A DNA stretch of 49,643 bases, taken from Candidatus Curtissbacteria bacterium RIFCSPLOWO2_02_41_11. Lineage in GTDB: Bacteria; Patescibacteriota; Microgenomatia; Curtissbacterales; GWA2-41-24. Numbering within the stretch: the first letter of the stretch is position 1; the number at the start of each line of letters is the position of its first letter. The notes below the pieces were generated by a model, which saw only the letters and a program-made list of their open reading frames with translations, did no database searches and had not been told where the DNA came from. The translations under genes and the position numbers were made by a program. The DNA lies in the NCBI GenBank assembly GCA_001775055.1, contig MFBU01000005.1, positions 1 to 49,643 on the forward strand, written 5' to 3'. Of this stretch, positions 18,273 to 28,302 are shown one piece after another.

Positions 18273-21200
18273 GGATCAGATAAACATTAACGAAGATAAA
18301 AATAAAGAGCCACCTGACTTACAACTTTCTACTTTAAGGAAGGTAATAAACAAAGCAGTTGCAGTTATTTTATTGGTTGTTTCCTTAAGCTTTCATTTGG
18401 TAGCTATTGGCATAATTTATAAAGTTTTAGAGCCGATTATAAGCTGGTATTTAACAAAAAGTCCTATTAGAGGAATTGATACTTTTCTTTCAGCAGTCTA
18501 CGTGAACTATATTCTCAAATGGCATGATTTTTTAAGACCGGAAGCTTGGAAATATATCTGGTTTGGAGGTTATCCATTTTCTCTGGATTACCCCTCTTTA
18601 TACTTTTTAGCGATGACCCCATTTGTTAATAGATTTGGTTTGATTTCCGGAGTGATGCACTTCGCTGCTTTTGGTTTAGTAGTTTTCGCTATATCTTCTT
18701 ATTTTTTCTATCATGAGCTTTCTAAGAATAGAAGCCTTGCGTTGGTTTTAACTATTGCCACTATACTTTCGGCAAATCTGTATCGGGCTTTAGTTTGGGC
18801 AGGCGGTATTCCTTTTTGGACAACTCAGGCCTTTTACCCACTGGTCGGATTTTTAATTATTAAAGCTTTAAACAGTCGTAATGCAAAATGGTTTTATCTG
18901 GCAGCCATTGCTGCTGGTCTTGGACTAATGGGTCACCCCCAGGGTTTTTTAAATGTTATATTTCCATTTTGTTTATTAGTGTTGATTTTTTATAGTGGTA
19001 GGGACCACTTAAGGTTTCGAAAAAGACTAGGGTATATTTTGACTTTTTTTGGGCTTTCTTTTTTAGTGGGTTTGCCTGGTGTTCTTCTAGACTTTTTACC
19101 GACTTTTTTCCAAGGTTTTTTGCAAATTTTTGCTACATTCGGCACTAGATTCGGTAAGGCTCAAGGTATTGAGACAACACCCACTTTAACTGATACTACA
19201 GGACTGGAAATAATTAAGTTTACGAGAGATCAGTTTAATTATGTATTTTCTGATACTCAACAATTTGTTTGGTTTTTTCTAAGTACTTTAGCAATTGTCT
19301 GGTGTTTTACTCTTATTTACCGTAACCATAGAATTCGTGGATTATTAAACATTCTACCGTTTACCTTGTTTTTTGGTTATGAGATTAGCGTTGTATTTTT
19401 ATTTTCAAGAAACATAGACATTTATATCGGGGGTTGGTATAAAGCATTTTGGTCTATTCCAGTGGCGACATCCGCACTTGTTGCTGTGTTTTTCGGACAA
19501 ACGATTGATTCGTTTTTGCAGTTTGAGAAAATTAAGTTCTTTAAATATAGCAAATGGCCATTTTTGCTGATTTTAAATATGGCAATTTTGGTAGTCGGTT
19601 ATCTTGTATTCCCACCAGTTACCGTTAAAAATCTAATTACCCGTATTGATTCTCTTTCTAATCCATCTAGTCCTTACCCGGACATATTGAATATTAAGAT
19701 TAGTACAACCGAAAGGGAAGAGCTGAAACAGCAATTAGTACCAAAATTTCTTGATCCTAATGATAAGAATCAAAGACTTTATGTTATTGATGCTACGGTT
19801 AATCTTTGGTGGACTACGATGTATGAGATGCCTTTGGCCCGGGGATATGTCGATCCACCTATTCCAAATACAGGACGGTGGGGACTTTTTTGGCTTGACT
19901 CGGTAATGGGGCCTTCAGGAAAAGGTTCTGAAGCATCTTTGATTTTAGATTGGGAAACTCCGGAAAATGTAGTATTCGAAAATACCAAATTTCTTTTGGA
20001 TTGGAATTCAATTTACTATATTTTAGGTAATTATAGTGGTGATGTACCAACTATTTTAGCCAAGCATGTTACCGACCCAGATTATATTGAAAAGACTGCA
20101 GAAGTTACGGTTAAGGGAGCGATGGATCGTTATAACCCAAGCGGAGAAAGATTTGAGCCAGATAAAACTCAATCCTTAATTTATTATAAAGTTAGACCCG
20201 AGCTTGTTAGTCCAATTTTAACGCCCAGTAATGCTACCCCTGTTCTTTTAATAGGAGATTCTTCTGCATACGATACGATTTATCGATATTTAGGTATGAA
20301 AAATCTGAATAGTCAAAAAATAATTGTTTCTACCCGTTCAAAATTTATTGACGATCATACCTTAAAAGAACTTAAAAAATTCGATGCTGTAATTATTTAC
20401 CGCTACGATTACCATCGAGGTTCTAAAGCTTGGAAAATAATCGGTGATTACCTCAAGGACGGTGGGAAAGTTTATATTGATACCGGCCCTGATGTTAAGG
20501 AAGCAGCCAGCAATAATTTGCCGGAATATTTTCCATTTAGAAAGAGCGTTAGAGGCGATATTGGTAGGGATTGGAATGTAGAGGTAGGTGAAGGTTCTAT
20601 TACAAAGGAAGTTGATTTTAATAAATTTTCACCACTTATTTTTGATGGAGGAGTTTGGAATGTATCCCATCCAGAAAAAAATGGCGATTTAAATTCCAGT
20701 GCAGAGGTACTCCTAAGAAATAATGGTAAGGTTGTAGCCGCATCAATGAATGTCGGCTCTGGAAAGCTAAGTTGGACAGGTTTTAACCTGCCCTATCATG
20801 TTATTCGAGATTACAATGAGCAAGAGGCTAACTTTTTAACAAATATTTTAGATTCTCTGGTCGATTTTTCCATTAAAAATACTCAAAGCCCTAATTATCA
20901 ATTTATTTCTCCAGAACGAAGAGTGGTACAGACTGATGGTGCCAGGGCAGTCTTGTTTAAGGAAGAGGCCTTTCCAAGTTGGGTGGCTAAAACAGAAAAA
21001 GGCCAAAAATTGACAGTTTACAAGGCTGGTCCTACCTATCCTGGTTATGTTTACGTGCCTTTTTCTTCTGATTTGAAGCCTTCCCAGGTTATTTTAAGCT
21101 TTAACGGAGCCTTAAAATGGTGGATTTATCATCTGATTTCTTTGTTAACCTTAATTTTTCTTTTGGATAGAATCTTGACTGGCGGTCATCTGTTAGTTAA

Positions 21201-21273
21201 ACCAGTTGGCAAAGTCGTATCAGTGATTGTCAGGCCAACTAAAACCTGGTGGCAGAAAGAAGATGAAGAGTAA
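18265..21273 (+). CDS. Giant GT-C-like membrane protein, paralog B (tandem duplicate)
   Basis: Collinear with paralog A: RGYVDPPIPN, LKDGGKVYIDTGPDVKE, FPSWVAKTEKG...KAGPTYPGYVYV; start overlaps the stop of A by 8 nt. Confidence 0.72.
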   Translation: MSEDQININEDKNKEPPDLQLSTLRKVINKAVAVILLVVSLSFHLVAIGIIYKVLEPIISWYLTKSPIRGIDTFLSAVYVNYILKWHDFLRPEAWKYIWFGGYPFSLDYPSLYFLAMTPFVNRFGLISGVMHFAAFGLVVFAISSYFFYHELSKNRSLALVLTIATILSANLYRALVWAGGIPFWTTQAFYPLVGFLIIKALNSRNAKWFYLAAIAAGLGLMGHPQGFLNVIFPFCLLVLIFYSGRDHLRFRKRLGYILTFFGLSFLVGLPGVLLDFLPTFFQGFLQIFATFGTRFGKAQGIETTPTLTDTTGLEIIKFTRDQFNYVFSDTQQFVWFFLSTLAIVWCFTLIYRNHRIRGLLNILPFTLFFGYEISVVFLFSRNIDIYIGGWYKAFWSIPVATSALVAVFFGQTIDSFLQFEKIKFFKYSKWPFLLILNMAILVVGYLVFPPVTVKNLITRIDSLSNPSSPYPDILNIKISTTEREELKQQLVPKFLDPNDKNQRLYVIDATVNLWWTTMYEMPLARGYVDPPIPNTGRWGLFWLDSVMGPSGKGSEASLILDWETPENVVFENTKFLLDWNSIYYILGNYSGDVPTILAKHVTDPDYIEKTAEVTVKGAMDRYNPSGERFEPDKTQSLIYYKVRPELVSPILTPSNATPVLLIGDSSAYDTIYRYLGMKNLNSQKIIVSTRSKFIDDHTLKELKKFDAVIIYRYDYHRGSKAWKIIGDYLKDGGKVYIDTGPDVKEAASNNLPEYFPFRKSVRGDIGRDWNVEVGEGSITKEVDFNKFSPLIFDGGVWNVSHPEKNGDLNSSAEVLLRNNGKVVAASMNVGSGKLSWTGFNLPYHVIRDYNEQEANFLTNILDSLVDFSIKNTQSPNYQFISPERRVVQTDGARAVLFKEEAFPSWVAKTEKGQKLTVYKAGPTYPGYVYVPFSSDLKPSQVILSFNGALKWWIYHLISLLTLIFLLDRILTGGHLLVKPVGKVVSVIVRPTKTWWQKEDEE

Positions 21274-21952
21274 TTCATACGGCAGAGATTATTTTGAAAA
21301 AATTCACAAGATTGATAATCCGGAAAGAAAACAAATTTTAAAAAAGGATCTAGAGTTCCTCATTTCTAAGAAAAGTGGTATCAGAAAAATGTTAGATGTG
21401 GGATGCGGTTTGGGTGAGTTTTTGGGATTTTGTGATCAGAGGGGTATGATGAGTTATGGGCTGGAAATTTCCAAATTTGCACTATCCATCGCCAAAAAAA
21501 ATACCAAAGCGAAACTTGGCCAACTTGATATTAGTAAAGAAAAATGGCCCTATAAAAGCAATTTTTTCGATGCAGTCTGCGCCTTTGATTTATTGGAACA
21601 TGTTACCAATTCCCGGTTTGTTATCAATGAGGTTTATCGGGTACTCAAAAAGGGCGGAATTTTTCTAGTTACTACCCCTAATGGAGATTTAGAAAGAAAT
21701 CGATTTTTAAGATTCCTTTTGCCTTATGATCCAACCCACATTAATGTCCAAAATGAAAACTTCTGGCAATCGTGTTTCCAGAGGGTTGGTTTTAGAAAAT
21801 TTCAAAGCAAGGGTTGTTTGTTTTTTGGATTCCCTCCACACCCAAGAATCCGTCAGCGATTAAGAATAGTAGGGGTTAAAAGTTATATGGGTCCGATTTT
21901 TTTTCCATTTAAGGACATTTGTGCAACTTTGTATATCTATGGCTATAAATAA
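21263..21952 (+). CDS. Class I SAM-dependent methyltransferase
   Basis: MLDVGCGLGEFLGFCDQRG; AVCAFDLLEHVTNSRFVINEVYRVLKKGG. Confidence 0.87.
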   Translation: MKSNSYGRDYFEKIHKIDNPERKQILKKDLEFLISKKSGIRKMLDVGCGLGEFLGFCDQRGMMSYGLEISKFALSIAKKNTKAKLGQLDISKEKWPYKSNFFDAVCAFDLLEHVTNSRFVINEVYRVLKKGGIFLVTTPNGDLERNRFLRFLLPYDPTHINVQNENFWQSCFQRVGFRKFQSKGCLFFGFPPHPRIRQRLRIVGVKSYMGPIFFPFKDICATLYIYGYK

Positions 21953-24285
21953 CGGTTTCCTTTGAGATCAAAAAGCAGCCTTTCAAATTTATAAGTTATC
22001 TTTCTCCAATCATGTCTCTTGGTTTCAATTATCGCCTCAAGACTCAATCTTGATCTTTGTTCGTTGTCTAGTAAGAGATTAGCCACCGATTTGGCAAAAC
22101 TTTCTGTATCAAATGGTTTAATTTTTACAAACCCCTTTTTAAAGACTTCTCCCAAGATACCAATGTCATAACCAATTACCGGTAAGCCTAATGCCATGGC
22201 CTCAAGACCTGCTAGACCAAAGCCAGCTTCATGATCGGTAAAAAGGAAAATTTTTGAAGTACTCAAGTATTGTCTTACAAGATTAAGGGGCAGGGGACCT
22301 AAAATCTCGATGTTTGGATCAATATTGGCTTTCTTAATCTGATCTTTGAGCTGTTTGAGGAATGGGGGAGCCGTTTGGCCAATAATTACCAGTTTTGCTT
22401 GGGGTAACATTTGACAGACAATTTCCCAAATGGGTACCAAGTCGAAGATCCCTTTTGAAGGATGCATTCTACCCAAAAAAACAGCATCAAACATTTTACT
22501 TGACAAATTTTGGCTCTGGGGTGCCTGCCATTTTTTTATGTCAATGCCAGCGGTGACGACCAAGAGTTTATCTTTTTGGAAGCCATGTTCGCTTAGGATT
22601 TTGGCAAGATTTGGGTTGAGAGCAGCAACTAGGTCAGCCCTTTTCTTTAAAGCGAAAATAGAAATCTGTTGAAGTAGATATGATCCAGAGTTAATCAGCC
22701 AATTTCCTGGTCGTTTACGTGGAGACAGAGAGAGATGGTGAACCCTGGCTAACCAACGAATGTTCTTATCTAGCAGCTTGGCAAAAAAACCTGGGATAAT
22801 ATCAGGGAAAACATTAGTTGATGAATATATGATATCCTTTGATGGTAATTTCGCAATAATTTTTGTACTTTTTATTATTCGCAATAAATAATTCACAAAA
22901 ACTGCAAAAGGCCTCGGGTTGTTATCCAGAAAGGTTCTTGGTAATGTGACCACCTTGGCGTTCTTATTGCGCCAGTGCCAAGCGGCTATTTCAGGCACTA
23001 TAACGGTCAATGAAACATTCGGTGATAAATAGGGTGCCATTTCTTCCAATAGTCTATCGCCTCCCGAAATAACGGTGCCCTGCGCATGACCTGTTTCTAA
23101 GGCAATGACTGCGATTCTTTTCATAGCTGTATTAATTAAACCTTCTAATTGTTTGGTATGATTTTCCCAAGAATGACCTTTTTTGATCGCAAACCAGGCC
23201 GATTTGCCCATTTTTTGAGCAATTTGGGGATTGGCGGTAAAAAACTTTACTACTTTGGCAAATTCTTCTGCCGTTGTTTTTCGTAAGAAAAATCCATCTC
23301 TTTGGTCTCTCAGGATTTGCTCAAGACCGGATCCTTTCGGCATAATCACTGGGCAGCCACAGGAAGCAGCTTCAAAACCTCCCATACCAAATGCTTCAAT
23401 ATTGGGGTGAATCCAGACTAAGGCCTCTGAATATAGTTTTGTCAACTGTTTAGGCGAAATATCTGTTTTTAAAATAACCCTTTTGGCAAGATTATTTTCT
23501 TTAATCTTGTGGCGGAAAGACTTTAAATCTACACTGTTAGTCCAGTTGCCAACCACTACAAGTTTGTTGTTTGGTAATGCTTTCATTATATCCAAAAGCA
23601 GTTGGGGGTTTTTGCCTGATTCCCAACGAGAGGATGCGATGAGGTAGTTTTGTTTTCTTTTAGGCAGTTTAAAAAGAGGTATTGTGCCAGCCAAGAGAAT
23701 TTCAGGAGTAATTTGGTAATGTTTTTGAATAAATGAGAGATGTTTTTCTGAGATAACGACGACGATTTTAGCATTTTTGACTATTTGTCCTTCTAAATAA
23801 AAAAGTAGGGGAGAAAGAATCCAAAAAACATACCTAAGTGGTGTATTTGAATAAACCTTTTTTAAAATATACTCCATTGGATCGTAAATTACCGCTATAT
23901 ATGGGATCCTATGTTTCTTCCAGAGAGAAAGTGCCGTCAAGCAAGTTGTAGTGCCATGAGCGACAATGATGTCAAAGTTTTCACTTTCAAGTGTTTGTGG
24001 TGCCAGATAAGGACTTAACAGATGTAGGGTGGAAAAGAAGGAAAAAATTGGGAATTTTATAGAGTTTTTGAAAATTTTAGGATACCGATCTGATAGGAAG
24101 CTAATTGGAATTCTTGGAAAAATTTTTAAAAATTTTTTTTGGTACCCTCTTCGCATTAAGACCAATAGTTTTGCTCTATGTTTCAATTGATTTAAATGAA
24201 AGACTTCATTTGTTGCATATTTTTGGACACCGCCAGGGACGAGTTGATCAATAAGAACGGCGATTTTTAAAAACTTCTTGGCCAT
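21943..24285 (-). CDS. Fusion of two family 4 glycosyltransferases
   Basis: First GT4 (KIAVLIDQLVPGGVQKYA...NIEAFGMGGFEAASCGCPVI) and second GT4 (MKRIAVIALETGHAQGTVISGGDRLLEEM...DHEAGFGLAGLEAMALGLPVIGYD) in one uninterrupted ORF. Confidence 0.82.
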   Translation of the reverse strand: MAKKFLKIAVLIDQLVPGGVQKYATNEVFHLNQLKHRAKLLVLMRRGYQKKFLKIFPRIPISFLSDRYPKIFKNSIKFPIFSFFSTLHLLSPYLAPQTLESENFDIIVAHGTTTCLTALSLWKKHRIPYIAVIYDPMEYILKKVYSNTPLRYVFWILSPLLFYLEGQIVKNAKIVVVISEKHLSFIQKHYQITPEILLAGTIPLFKLPKRKQNYLIASSRWESGKNPQLLLDIMKALPNNKLVVVGNWTNSVDLKSFRHKIKENNLAKRVILKTDISPKQLTKLYSEALVWIHPNIEAFGMGGFEAASCGCPVIMPKGSGLEQILRDQRDGFFLRKTTAEEFAKVVKFFTANPQIAQKMGKSAWFAIKKGHSWENHTKQLEGLINTAMKRIAVIALETGHAQGTVISGGDRLLEEMAPYLSPNVSLTVIVPEIAAWHWRNKNAKVVTLPRTFLDNNPRPFAVFVNYLLRIIKSTKIIAKLPSKDIIYSSTNVFPDIIPGFFAKLLDKNIRWLARVHHLSLSPRKRPGNWLINSGSYLLQQISIFALKKRADLVAALNPNLAKILSEHGFQKDKLLVVTAGIDIKKWQAPQSQNLSSKMFDAVFLGRMHPSKGIFDLVPIWEIVCQMLPQAKLVIIGQTAPPFLKQLKDQIKKANIDPNIEILGPLPLNLVRQYLSTSKIFLFTDHEAGFGLAGLEAMALGLPVIGYDIGILGEVFKKGFVKIKPFDTESFAKSVANLLLDNEQRSRLSLEAIIETKRHDWRKITYKFERLLFDLKGNRYL

Positions 24286-24395
24286 TTTATTTTTGAATCC
24301 GCGAATACCCAGACCTTCCATGGTCGGGGATGAAGCGGATGAGAAAACGTCATCCGAACCCACCCGATGAACTCTGCCCCTCTGCGGGGAGGATG
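24286..24395. repeat. Intergenic multi-hairpin element
   Basis: CGGATGA-gaaaacg-TCATCCG (24336-24356), GACC..GGTC, CCCC-tctgc-GGGG. Confidence 0.55.
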
Positions 24396-25832
24396 TCATT
24401 TGCTAAAAACAAGAATTCTAATTTTCCCCATCATCAAATCATTTTTGGCTTGCCCAAAGACATTGTAAAGATTTCTTTGCACTTCTTGGAGTTTTCTATT
24501 ATCTGTTCTGTCTATGGCATAAACGAGAATAATGGATTTTTGTGGATCAAAAGTTGAAAAAAGATTTGGTTTTAGTGATCCAAAAAGAGGAGCAGGTAAA
24601 TCGTGGGCCAAAACTTGCTGATTAAGGTCTGGGTAATAATAGCGTGAAGGAAGATAGGTATAGAGATTGGCATGGACAATTTGGGTGTTTTGGTGTGGGA
24701 AACTAGCAAGCAGTGTGCTTGTTTGCCAAAGCGGTTCTTGGTTAAAAAAAGGTCTTTGGGTTGTGAGAGAAATAATGGAAGCGGAAGAAACTAAGTAGAT
24801 AATGAATAACCATTTAAATTTGAAGTACCTGTCGATTTTATCAAGAACATAGGTTGTAAGTATTAGAAAGATGGGTACTAGAAAAATAAAACTGCGTACT
24901 GAAAAGAGAGGTTTGTAAAAAGAGACTAGAAATATAAAAAGGATAGGTAAAAAGAAGCATAACAGAAGAAATCTAATTTTAGGATTTTTATAAAATTTAA
25001 TTGCAAATAAAAAGATCAAAGTCGAAAAAGCCAGAAAGCCTGTCAAGAATAGTTTTAAAAATATGGGAGTTGAAGGTTCAAAAAACCTCTTTAAGGTAAT
25101 AAATCCAGCACCACCAAGAGACATGAATGCAAAGGTTGCACCAGAACCTAATATTGGTCCTAGACATAAACAATCCGGTTTTTCCTTGCCAAAGGTGAAG
25201 ATCATCCAAGGTAGAATCAGGATCGAAATTGCCGTTAAAGCCCCAAAAAGAGTTTTCAATTTAATCTTAAAACCCAAGGATAGAAAGCTGGCCATTATTA
25301 AGGAAATTAAAGCTAAAATGGCAAAGTAATGAGTCAGGATTGCCACTGTTGAGCTTAAGATAAAAAAAATCAAATTTTTAATATTTGATTTTTGGACAAG
25401 GTTAAGAAATGCAAGCATCATCAAACTTGTCAAAAGGGTAAAGAGGCCATAGTCTCTGTTTTCAGCTGAAAAATAGACTAGTGGTGGTGAGACGATAGCC
25501 AAAACTAAAGTTAAAAGAGCCAGTTTGGGTTCAAAAATTTTTTTGGCGATTTTGTAGATAATTATAAGAGTCAAAGTACCGAAAATGACCGATGGTAATC
25601 TTATCCAGAGTAAATTGAAAGAGACTTTTTGCCACAGCCACATCAAAAGCGAGTAAAAAGGGGGCCAGTTATTATGGGAAAGGGCGTCTAATACTTTTGA
25701 CAGACTGTTTTGAGCAATGAAATAATTTACTCCCTCATCAAGCCAAAAATCATGAGAATAAATGGCATAGATTAGTCTAATGACAAGGCCGAAAGCGATG
25801 ATTGTCAAATGGCTTAGGTATTTTTTAATCAT
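24396..25832 (-). CDS. GT-C / PMT-like glycosyltransferase (GT39-type)
   Basis: FWLDEGVNYFIAQNSLSKVLDALSHNNWPPFYSLLMWLW; multiple TM. Confidence 0.82.
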   Translation of the reverse strand: MIKKYLSHLTIIAFGLVIRLIYAIYSHDFWLDEGVNYFIAQNSLSKVLDALSHNNWPPFYSLLMWLWQKVSFNLLWIRLPSVIFGTLTLIIIYKIAKKIFEPKLALLTLVLAIVSPPLVYFSAENRDYGLFTLLTSLMMLAFLNLVQKSNIKNLIFFILSSTVAILTHYFAILALISLIMASFLSLGFKIKLKTLFGALTAISILILPWMIFTFGKEKPDCLCLGPILGSGATFAFMSLGGAGFITLKRFFEPSTPIFLKLFLTGFLAFSTLIFLFAIKFYKNPKIRFLLLCFFLPILFIFLVSFYKPLFSVRSFIFLVPIFLILTTYVLDKIDRYFKFKWLFIIYLVSSASIISLTTQRPFFNQEPLWQTSTLLASFPHQNTQIVHANLYTYLPSRYYYPDLNQQVLAHDLPAPLFGSLKPNLFSTFDPQKSIILVYAIDRTDNRKLQEVQRNLYNVFGQAKNDLMMGKIRILVFSK

Positions 25833-27606
25833 TTTTAGAAACTAAATAATTTTCTAATACCAAATACTTTAGACCGCTTTTTGTGAAAGTTTCGAGAGCA
25901 TCACGAGGGCTGCAGACAATAGGCTCTCCATGGAGATTAAAGGAGGTGTTGAGGATTGTACTGCGCCCTGTAATTTTCTTAAAGTACTGGATTAATTGAT
26001 AGTAGGCGGGGTTGGCCTCTTTGGTCAAAATTTGAGGACGGGTAGTTTTATCAAAGGGATGGATTGCTCCGGCCAATTGATGGCGATTTTTTTCAACGGT
26101 GTCAAAAGCAATTGTCATAAAAGGAGCGTCGAGTTTTTTGGGATTTACCAGATAATTTTTGGCATCAGTGCCCAAAATCGAAGGTGCAAAAGGCATCCAA
26201 AAATCTCGAGATTTAATCTGATGGTTGAGAATATTAACAACGTCATTTACCGTCGGATCAGCCAAGATTGAACGATTACCTAAAGCCCGTGCCCCAAATT
26301 CCAATCGTCCAGTAAATCTGGCAATGATTTGTCCCTTGGACAACAACTGGGCAATTTCGTAATTGGGATTTTTAAGTTGTCTCACCCTATACTTCCGGCC
26401 TAGTCTTACTACCTTAATGGATTTTTCTATTTGCTCTTTTTCATAAGAAGGGCCGAGATAAAGGTTTTTGAGAGGTTTAATTTTAATCTTTGGATTTATT
26501 CTCTGGCATCCCCAATAAGCTGCGCCGATGGCGTTTGACTCATCGCCCCCCGAGGGCATTGCAAAAAAGTTTTTAACTTTGGGAAGTGCTGCAATTTTTT
26601 GATTAGCTTTAACATTTTGAGCCACGCCTCCGCCAAAAACCACATTGCCAATGCCCGTTCTTTCAATCGCAGCCTCAATCAACTCGCATAAAAGCTCTTC
26701 GGTTAACCTTTGGACTGCGCCGGCAAGGTGGTCAAAGCGATGTCTTGGTAGATGTTCTCTAAGATAGCGATTTAAATTATCAGAGCTGACTATTGTTTTA
26801 AAAGATAAGCTTTTTTTATCCAGCCAGATTGTTTTTTTTAAAAACGCATAGATACTTAAAGTACCTGTCTCTTCAGCGTATGGTGCCAACCCCATTACTT
26901 TATACTCATGTTCGAGTGGATTCATTCCCATGATATTGGTGATACAGCCATAGAGACATCCCAAAGAGTTATCTTGGCTGGTGGAAGCAATTTTTTTTAA
27001 TTGGTTGTTATTAAAAACAGAAACTGTTGCCGAGAGACCATCGCCGCCTCCGTCACATGTCACTACAAGAATTTGATCAAACCTTTGGGTAAATCCGGAA
27101 GCATAAAGGGCGGCAAATGTGTGGGCGGTATGATGGTTAAGATAAGTGTGCTTTTTACTATCAAGACCAAATTGTTTCTCCAGAAGCTTGGCAGTTTTTG
27201 GAAAGAAAATTTTTTGGGTAAGTTTGTAGTAAGGTTCAATAGTTATCTTGTCAATTCCTCTAAGAATAGGCAATCTGTATTCTGTTTTAAGGATTAAGGT
27301 TCTAAAGGCAAGGTGAGTGTTTTTACCAAGCTTGAGAAGCTTGAAAAGAGGAGTTTTGACAGAAGTTTCCCTGGCAATGGCTAGTGAAGACAGGAAAGTA
27401 GGGACACCTCCGGAAAATACTATTAGATCTACATCTTTTGGTGAAAAACTGCCAAACCTTAGACAAAAATCAATTGACTTAAAAGGGACACCAAAGTGGT
27501 TTTTAATTCTTGAAAATCTTTCTTCTTGGACTGCTGCTACTATTTCGCCGTCTACTGCGATTGCAGCACTAGCATTATGGGCTTCATTGATACCAAGAAC
27601 TATCAT
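25825..27606 (-). CDS. O-carbamoyltransferase, NodU/CmcH family
   Basis: IVLGINEAHNASAAIAVDGEIVAAVQEERFSRIKN; VVFGGGVAQNVKANQKI; FGARALGNRSILADP; STILNTSFNLHGEPIVCSPRDAL. Confidence 0.93.
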   Translation of the reverse strand: MIVLGINEAHNASAAIAVDGEIVAAVQEERFSRIKNHFGVPFKSIDFCLRFGSFSPKDVDLIVFSGGVPTFLSSLAIARETSVKTPLFKLLKLGKNTHLAFRTLILKTEYRLPILRGIDKITIEPYYKLTQKIFFPKTAKLLEKQFGLDSKKHTYLNHHTAHTFAALYASGFTQRFDQILVVTCDGGGDGLSATVSVFNNNQLKKIASTSQDNSLGCLYGCITNIMGMNPLEHEYKVMGLAPYAEETGTLSIYAFLKKTIWLDKKSLSFKTIVSSDNLNRYLREHLPRHRFDHLAGAVQRLTEELLCELIEAAIERTGIGNVVFGGGVAQNVKANQKIAALPKVKNFFAMPSGGDESNAIGAAYWGCQRINPKIKIKPLKNLYLGPSYEKEQIEKSIKVVRLGRKYRVRQLKNPNYEIAQLLSKGQIIARFTGRLEFGARALGNRSILADPTVNDVVNILNHQIKSRDFWMPFAPSILGTDAKNYLVNPKKLDAPFMTIAFDTVEKNRHQLAGAIHPFDKTTRPQILTKEANPAYYQLIQYFKKITGRSTILNTSFNLHGEPIVCSPRDALETFTKSGLKYLVLENYLVSKND

Positions 27607-28265
27607 TTTTTTTGGGCAACTATTAAAGATTGTTTTCCAAAAAATGTATGCAAAAGGGGCATTTTTAAATACAGGCTGACAAAAATTGGGGACTTTGGCA
27701 ATTTCCCTTTTGTCGAGTATGGCAAAAATCTGGACTTGTGCTCTATAATTTTAAATTCAGTCAACTCTAAAGCTTCTGTCATGCTTTTATCTGTCAAAGG
27801 GAGCTGATGGTCCAAAAAATCCCAGTAACTTGTTCCAACGTATCTAATATTTGGCATCAGGATAATTAATATTCCACCTCTTTTCAATATTCTTTTAATC
27901 TCAACTAAGGTATTTACTAGATCATCTTTAGTTGGGAGGTGTTCGAAAAAGTTACTGGCAAAAACTACATCAACATCACTTTTAATTTTTTTTGATATTT
28001 CGGTGCTTGAACAGATAATTGTCCTTACGTTTTTTTGAGCATACTTTATTGTGTCAGGATTAATATCCACGGCAATTTTATTCTTTGAGTCAATATTATT
28101 TATAAATTCACAATACCCGGCTCCCAGGTCACAAACGGTATAGTCTGTCATAATATATCTTTGGAAAAAATCTCTGCACAAAACTTTCCAGATTTTGTCG
28201 CGCGTTTGTAATTCTTTTCTGAACCTGAGTTTGTAAAGTAGAGTTACATTAGTATCTTTCCTCAT
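27603..28265 (-). CDS. Class I SAM-dependent methyltransferase
   Basis: TVCDLGAGYCEFINNI; VVFASNFFEHLPTKDDLVNTLVEIKRILKRGG. Confidence 0.82.
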   Translation of the reverse strand: MRKDTNVTLLYKLRFRKELQTRDKIWKVLCRDFFQRYIMTDYTVCDLGAGYCEFINNIDSKNKIAVDINPDTIKYAQKNVRTIICSSTEISKKIKSDVDVVFASNFFEHLPTKDDLVNTLVEIKRILKRGGILIILMPNIRYVGTSYWDFLDHQLPLTDKSMTEALELTEFKIIEHKSRFLPYSTKGKLPKSPIFVSLYLKMPLLHTFFGKQSLIVAQKK

Positions 28266-28302
28266 AAAAATTGCTAGATTTTAAATCTTAAGTTTATATA
28301 AA

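Noticed and set aside
24286-24399. N-terminal extension MTSSPQRGRVHRVGSDDVFSS... of the GT4-GT4 protein
   Set aside because: Falls in an intergenic multi-hairpin repeat; the GT4 fold starts at MAKKFLKIAVLIDQ.
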